The translations under genes and the position numbers were made by a program. A DNA stretch of 37,760 bases, from NCBI GenBank assembly GCA_017958305.1, contig JAGDCW010000110.1:1-37760 (forward strand). The letters run 5' to 3'. Below, piece by piece: positions 34,639-37,760 of the stretch (position 1 is its first letter; each line of letters starts with the position of its first letter). The notes beneath the pieces were generated by a model, which did not search any database, had not been told where the DNA came from, and saw only the letters and a list, made by a program, of their open reading frames with translations. Source of the DNA: Bacteroidales bacterium (GTDB lineage Bacteria > Bacteroidota > Bacteroidia > Bacteroidales > UBA1402).

Positions 34639-36303
34639 TTATCGAATTATCATCTTTTGGTGGCGACTCAGGTAAATGCCCGGCTGGGTGGGATTCAGCA
34701 CGATGCGGCCCGTCAGGTCGTGCCATACGACGTCCTGGCTGTCGCTGCCTTGTGTGGGCGTATGGATGGCCGAAGGCAGGTCGTTGACGCCATTGCCCGT
34801 GACATATTCATAGTCGGAAAGCTCCTGGGCCACGATGTGGGCCACCAGGCTGTGGAGATAGACTTCCAGGTTGGTATAGCCGATGTCGGAGAGGTCGGTC
34901 TTGTTGCGGTCGCGCGGATCGCGGGCGTTCAAGCCGTTGGCTTCTTCCCACTCATCGGGCATGCCGTCCTGGTCGGTGTCCTTGGGGGCTTCGACGCTTT
35001 CGAGTGTGGGCCAGGCGCTCCAGTCGCTGCCGGCACCGGAGGGCTTGAGGTCGTTCTGGCTGTCGATGATGCCGCCCACCTGGCTGTAGCTACCCATGAA
35101 GGTGGCCGTACCGCCACGTGTTTCACGCACGATGCGCTCATCGATGATGTCGCGCTTGAGGGAGCAGCCGGCCGTGGCCAGCACTTTTTCGAAGGCCACC
35201 TGGGCGCTGTGGGTAGTCACCGTGCCGGGATCCAGGGGCTCACTGAGTTTCATGGCGGCTATTTCGGCCGAGGTGGCACCGTCGATGTTGTTGGCCACCC
35301 CGTAGCGCCAGTTGTCCTGGCAGGTGAGTTTTTCGTAACTGTCGGTCGGAGTCTTGTAGGTGTCGCTCAGCGAAGAGCACCAGTTGCCGCTCACATAGTA
35401 TTTGCCCCATTTGGGCCGGGCGGCATCGTCGTTGTTGGGACTGATGCCGATGATCATGCTGCGGCGGTTGTGATTGGTTTTGGTCGAGGGGCCGGGCTTG
35501 TAGTAGCAGTTGATGAAATTACAGTCCATGCCCTCGGCTCCATAGCAGCCTACGACCATGCCATAGTTGTAGATGACGTTGTTGCGCAGATCCACCTTTT
35601 CACGGCCGGCTGTGCTGGAACCGCTGCCGATGCGCGGGGTACGGCTGCTGTGATGGGCCAGCAGGTTGTGGTGGAAGGATGTGTTGGCCCCGCCCCAGAT
35701 GCCGCCGTAGCCGTGGTTGCCTTTCTCGTGGTTGGAGTGGCGCAGGCTTTCGCTGATGATGCACCATTGGAGGCTCAGGTTTTCATCGCCGTAGAACGAA
35801 ACGCACTCATCCACGCTCCATGAGCAGGAGCAGTGGTCGATGATGATGTTTTTGATGAAGCGTCCACCCAGGGCATCGTCTTCCTGGTTGGGGTCGGTGT
35901 CGCCCATACGGAAACGCATGAAGCGGATGATGACGTTGTTAGCGTTGACGTGCACCGGTTCACCTGCCAGGCAGATGCCATCACCCGGGGCGGTCTGGCC
36001 GGCAATGGTCAGGTTGCCGTTGTTGATGTTGAGTCCGGCTTTCAGGAAAATGGTTCCCGAAACATCGAACACGATGGTGCGGGTTTCGTTTTTGTTGATA
36101 TAATAGCGCAACGATCCGAATGTGGGATTGTTTTCATCGTCATCGAGGTTGGTGACATGATAGACATAACCGCCTCGTCCGCCGGTGGTGGTGTAGCGGC
36201 CGTGGCCTTCGGCCCCGGGAAAGGCGGGCAGATTGTCGGCCCAGACGGGCAGCACTGCGGTGATGATACCAATGAAAAGCGAAGAGAGTAGATGCTTTTT
36301 CAT
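34639..36303 (-). CDS. Secreted pectate lyase, PL1 type
   Basis: 554 aa. Expected calcium-dependent beta-elimination of de-esterified homogalacturonan. Signal peptide ends near PVWA (residue 22). The catalytic beta-helix starts AFPGAEGHGRYTTTGGRGG and includes GSLRYYI, TIVFDVSGTI, LTIAGQTAPGDGI, the calcium-side block IIIDHCSCSWSVDE and HSSRTPRIGSGS with likely catalytic arginines R221 or R224. A calcium-binding repeat DTDQDGMPDEWEEANGL lies near the C-terminus. The last 30 residues (VVWHDLTGRIVL then PGIYLSRHQKMIIR) resemble a short type IX sorting tail. Start at 36303 is set by the signal peptide and the upstream -7 box. First gene of the operon, 16 bp before FAS1-A. Confidence 0.93.
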   Translation of the reverse strand: MKKHLLSSLFIGIITAVLPVWADNLPAFPGAEGHGRYTTTGGRGGYVYHVTNLDDDENNPTFGSLRYYINKNETRTIVFDVSGTIFLKAGLNINNGNLTIAGQTAPGDGICLAGEPVHVNANNVIIRFMRFRMGDTDPNQEDDALGGRFIKNIIIDHCSCSWSVDECVSFYGDENLSLQWCIISESLRHSNHEKGNHGYGGIWGGANTSFHHNLLAHHSSRTPRIGSGSSTAGREKVDLRNNVIYNYGMVVGCYGAEGMDCNFINCYYKPGPSTKTNHNRRSMIIGISPNNDDAARPKWGKYYVSGNWCSSLSDTYKTPTDSYEKLTCQDNWRYGVANNIDGATSAEIAAMKLSEPLDPGTVTTHSAQVAFEKVLATAGCSLKRDIIDERIVRETRGGTATFMGSYSQVGGIIDSQNDLKPSGAGSDWSAWPTLESVEAPKDTDQDGMPDEWEEANGLNARDPRDRNKTDLSDIGYTNLEVYLHSLVAHIVAQELSDYEYVTGNGVNDLPSAIHTPTQGSDSQDVVWHDLTGRIVLNPTQPGIYLSRHQKMIIR

Positions 36304-36323
36304 ACGCTTGTTTCTTTCGTGGG

Positions 36324-36331
36324 CAAAGATA
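36324..36331 (-). promoter_or_regulatory. -7 box of the nine-gene pectin operon
   Basis: Minus-strand TATCTTTG, 20 nt upstream of the pectate lyase ATG, fits TAnnTTTG. There is no good -33 TTTG at the expected distance, as expected of an activator-dependent promoter. An imperfect dyad, GCGCATATACGCG, lies directly upstream (about 36337-36352). No further promoter is apparent in the 19 kb operon because gaps are at most 19 bp. Confidence 0.6.
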
Positions 36332-36365
36332 CCTCGCACGCGTATATGCGCAGGTGTATTTTTTT

Positions 36366-36456
36366 GTGAAATAGGTGGACAAATCGTCCGGGCAGATAAA
36401 ACGTAACGGTGAAAAAATTGCACCAATCCCCATAAAAAATCCACCTCTTCCTGTGG
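36366..36456. promoter_or_regulatory. Possible shared operator motif in the divergent pectin promoter region
   Basis: A CCACCTnTTnC element occurs once facing each gene: CCACCTATTTCAC on the minus strand (36366-36378) and CCACCTCTTCCTG on the plus strand (36441-36453). They lie 47 and 25 bp upstream of the respective -7 boxes, a difference of about two helical turns. The plus-strand copy also forms a CCAC-N8-GTGG dyad (36441-36456). Binding protein unknown; this is a pattern only. Confidence 0.3.
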
Positions 36457-36465
36457 AAGGAGGCG

Positions 36466-36473
36466 TACCTTTG
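36466..36473 (+). promoter_or_regulatory. -7 box of the beta-helix gene
   Basis: TACCTTTG fits TAnnTTTG and lies 43 nt before the ATG at 36517. The -33 region is covered by a GGAAGGAGG/CCTCTTCC inverted repeat (36444-36462) instead of a clear TTTG. Confidence 0.5.
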
Positions 36474-36516
36474 GGCCACTTGAATTTCCTATGTTTAACC
36501 AATAAATTATTTGAAC

Positions 36517-37760
36517 ATGAAGAAAATTACTCTTTTGGTTTGTTCGTTTGCAGTAGCAATGTTTGCTTCTGCTGCCAACATCACTGTTGAGAGCCCTGCC
36601 GATTATGCTACCGCATACGCAGGCGCTGCCGACGGCGATGTCCTGCTGCTTTACAGCGGTACCTATGCCAACCAGGATCTGCCCACTGGCAAGTGCATCA
36701 CGGTCAAGGCTTTTGCCGACACCTGCGAAGTCTTCCTGACGGGTGAAATCCGTGGCGGCGGTACGGACGGTGGTATTACCTACGAAGGTGTCACCATCGG
36801 TGACGGAGCTTCTTATCTGTTCAACTTTGCACCGACAGGTCACATCAAGCACATCCGTTTTGTCAACACCACCCTGCAGAATGTCAGCCGCTGTACCTTC
36901 TATCTGGGCGGTGATGCTACGACGTCTGCCCTGGAGTTGGTTGAATTCCAGAACTGCGTATTGCGCAATCTGAACACTGGTAACTGGAACATGTCCTGGC
37001 ACAGCACACCTATTTACAAATGGGTGATCAACGAATCGACTCTCTATGGCAACGAAGGCATGGAATGTTTCTATAACCCGACGGGCAGTTACGGTGAGAT
37101 GAGTCACCAGTTTATTTTCACACACAATACGATGTACTCCGGATGCCGTGATGCCAATCGCCAGATTGCCAGTCCGACCAATAAGTTTGCCGGTGAGGCT
37201 TCTGTTCTGACTTTCACCGACAATGTCATCCTCTGCCCGGCCGGAAAGAGCGCCGGCTCGCTCTGGAACATCAGCGCAGGTTATTGGACCGTGACCGTCA
37301 AGAATAACTTGATTGACGGCTGGCAGATTCCTGCCTGGAACGATGATCTGGGTGATGCCGAAATCGCCAACAACTATACGCTTACCGACCTGGGTCTGGC
37401 CACTCCGGCCAGTGCTTTCGCCGATGCTGCCAATGCCGATTTTACTTTGTACAAAGGCTATTCTGCTCTGGAAGGCAAGGGTACGGAAGGCAGTGTCCTG
37501 GGTGATACCGAATGGTTGGTTGAGGTTAGCGGTCTCTATACTTTGACTCAGGGCTTAGCTGCCAATGTCGATTCTTTGGCCGGTGTGGTCAGTGGCCCTT
37601 CGGGCATGGTTCCTGGTGGCAACCAAGTTACCCTGAAAGCAGTCAAGAACTACGGTTACAAGTTTGTCAAGTGGGTTGATGCCACTGGTACACAGCTTAG
37701 CACCGACGCTGAATATACTTTCGAAATGACCGGTGACAAGACCGTCCTGGCTGTCTTCGA
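36517..37760 (+). CDS. Secreted beta-helix protein with C-terminal InlB-like repeat, 3' end missing
   Basis: The first 414 codons are visible. The signal peptide MKKITLLVCSFAVAMFASAA is followed by a polysaccharide-lyase-like region (about 22-330) rich in parallel beta-helix rungs such as ITYEGVTIGDGASYLFNF, IRFVNTTLQNVS, VEFQNCVLRNL and LTFTDNVILC. It resembles DUF4957/DUF5123-type pectin-lyase-fold proteins. From about residue 347 a Listeria-Bacteroides (InlB-type) repeat begins, with GGNQVTLKAVKNYGYKFVKW and a Gly-Asp-Lys-Thr-Val turn. No lyase or hydrolase catalytic residues can be assigned in the visible part, so it may be an enzyme whose catalytic domain lies further on, or a binding protein. 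Divergent from the pectin operon across a 213-bp control region, suggesting co-regulation. Confidence 0.8.
   Translation, partial: MKKITLLVCSFAVAMFASAANITVESPADYATAYAGAADGDVLLLYSGTYANQDLPTGKCITVKAFADTCEVFLTGEIRGGGTDGGITYEGVTIGDGASYLFNFAPTGHIKHIRFVNTTLQNVSRCTFYLGGDATTSALELVEFQNCVLRNLNTGNWNMSWHSTPIYKWVINESTLYGNEGMECFYNPTGSYGEMSHQFIFTHNTMYSGCRDANRQIASPTNKFAGEASVLTFTDNVILCPAGKSAGSLWNISAGYWTVTVKNNLIDGWQIPAWNDDLGDAEIANNYTLTDLGLATPASAFADAANADFTLYKGYSALEGKGTEGSVLGDTEWLVEVSGLYTLTQGLAANVDSLAGVVSGPSGMVPGGNQVTLKAVKNYGYKFVKWVDATGTQLSTDAEYTFEMTGDKTVLAVF

Noticed and set aside
34639-37125. 828-codon extended version of the pectate lyase frame
   Set aside because: The extension crosses the divergent promoter region and is antisense to the beta-helix gene; signal peptide and -7 box set the start at 36303.
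1-37760. CRISPR arrays, tRNA or rRNA genes, insertion sequences, phage genes
   Set aside because: No regularly spaced repeats, tRNA cloverleaf signature, rRNA sequence, transposase, integrase or terminal repeats were recognised on reading either strand.

Overview
The window looks like chromosomal DNA of a Bacteroidota bacterium, most likely order Bacteroidales. The reasons are the tandem SusC/SusD pairs, the type IX secretion gene porQ in a porQ-cmk-ispH cluster, an RprX/RprY two-component pair, a Bacteroides-type second elongation factor G (EF-G2), and promoters of the Bacteroides kind (TAnnTTTG -7 boxes). Most genes lack a Shine-Dalgarno sequence. Base composition is fairly GC-rich for the order. 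The genus cannot be settled from this window alone.

Positions 1-17,000 are mostly housekeeping. Leftmost is the 5' part of clpB (minus strand), whose product seems to begin directly at the first ATPase domain, with no N-terminal substrate domain. A divergent plus-strand operon follows: DUF4861 secreted protein, folA, DUF1573 protein and meaB. It converges on the minus-strand operon ftsK-porQ-cmk-ispH. Next are a DEDDy exonuclease converging with hemW, then fusA2, encoding an EF-G paralogue whose catalytic switch-II histidine is alanine. fusA2 ends in a clear intrinsic terminator. The sensor kinase/regulator pair rprX-rprY follows and ends in a strong hairpin shared with the next operon.

Positions 17,040-36,303 hold one tightly packed nine-gene minus-strand operon that reads as a pectin (homogalacturonan) utilisation locus. 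In transcription order it encodes a PL1-type pectate lyase, a four-domain FAS1 lipoprotein (FAS1-A), SusC1, SusD1, a two-FAS1-domain lipoprotein (FAS1-B), another FAS1 lipoprotein (FAS1-C), SusC2, SusD2 and a CE8-type pectinesterase. Intergenic gaps are -1 to 19 bp. It contains no classic SusE/SusF-like gene and no regulator. Instead a FAS1-SusC-SusD module occurs twice. The right end (36,517 onward) is a divergently transcribed secreted beta-helix protein with a C-terminal InlB-like repeat, cut by the window edge and probably part of the same pectin programme.

Proposed working model (inference): secreted pectinesterase and lyase, both with short C-terminal tails resembling type IX sorting signals, remove methyl groups and cut homogalacturonan at the surface. 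FAS1 lipoproteins and SusD proteins hold the chains, and the two SusC transporters import oligogalacturonides. Enzymes for later steps (GH28, GH105, uronate metabolism) are not in this window.
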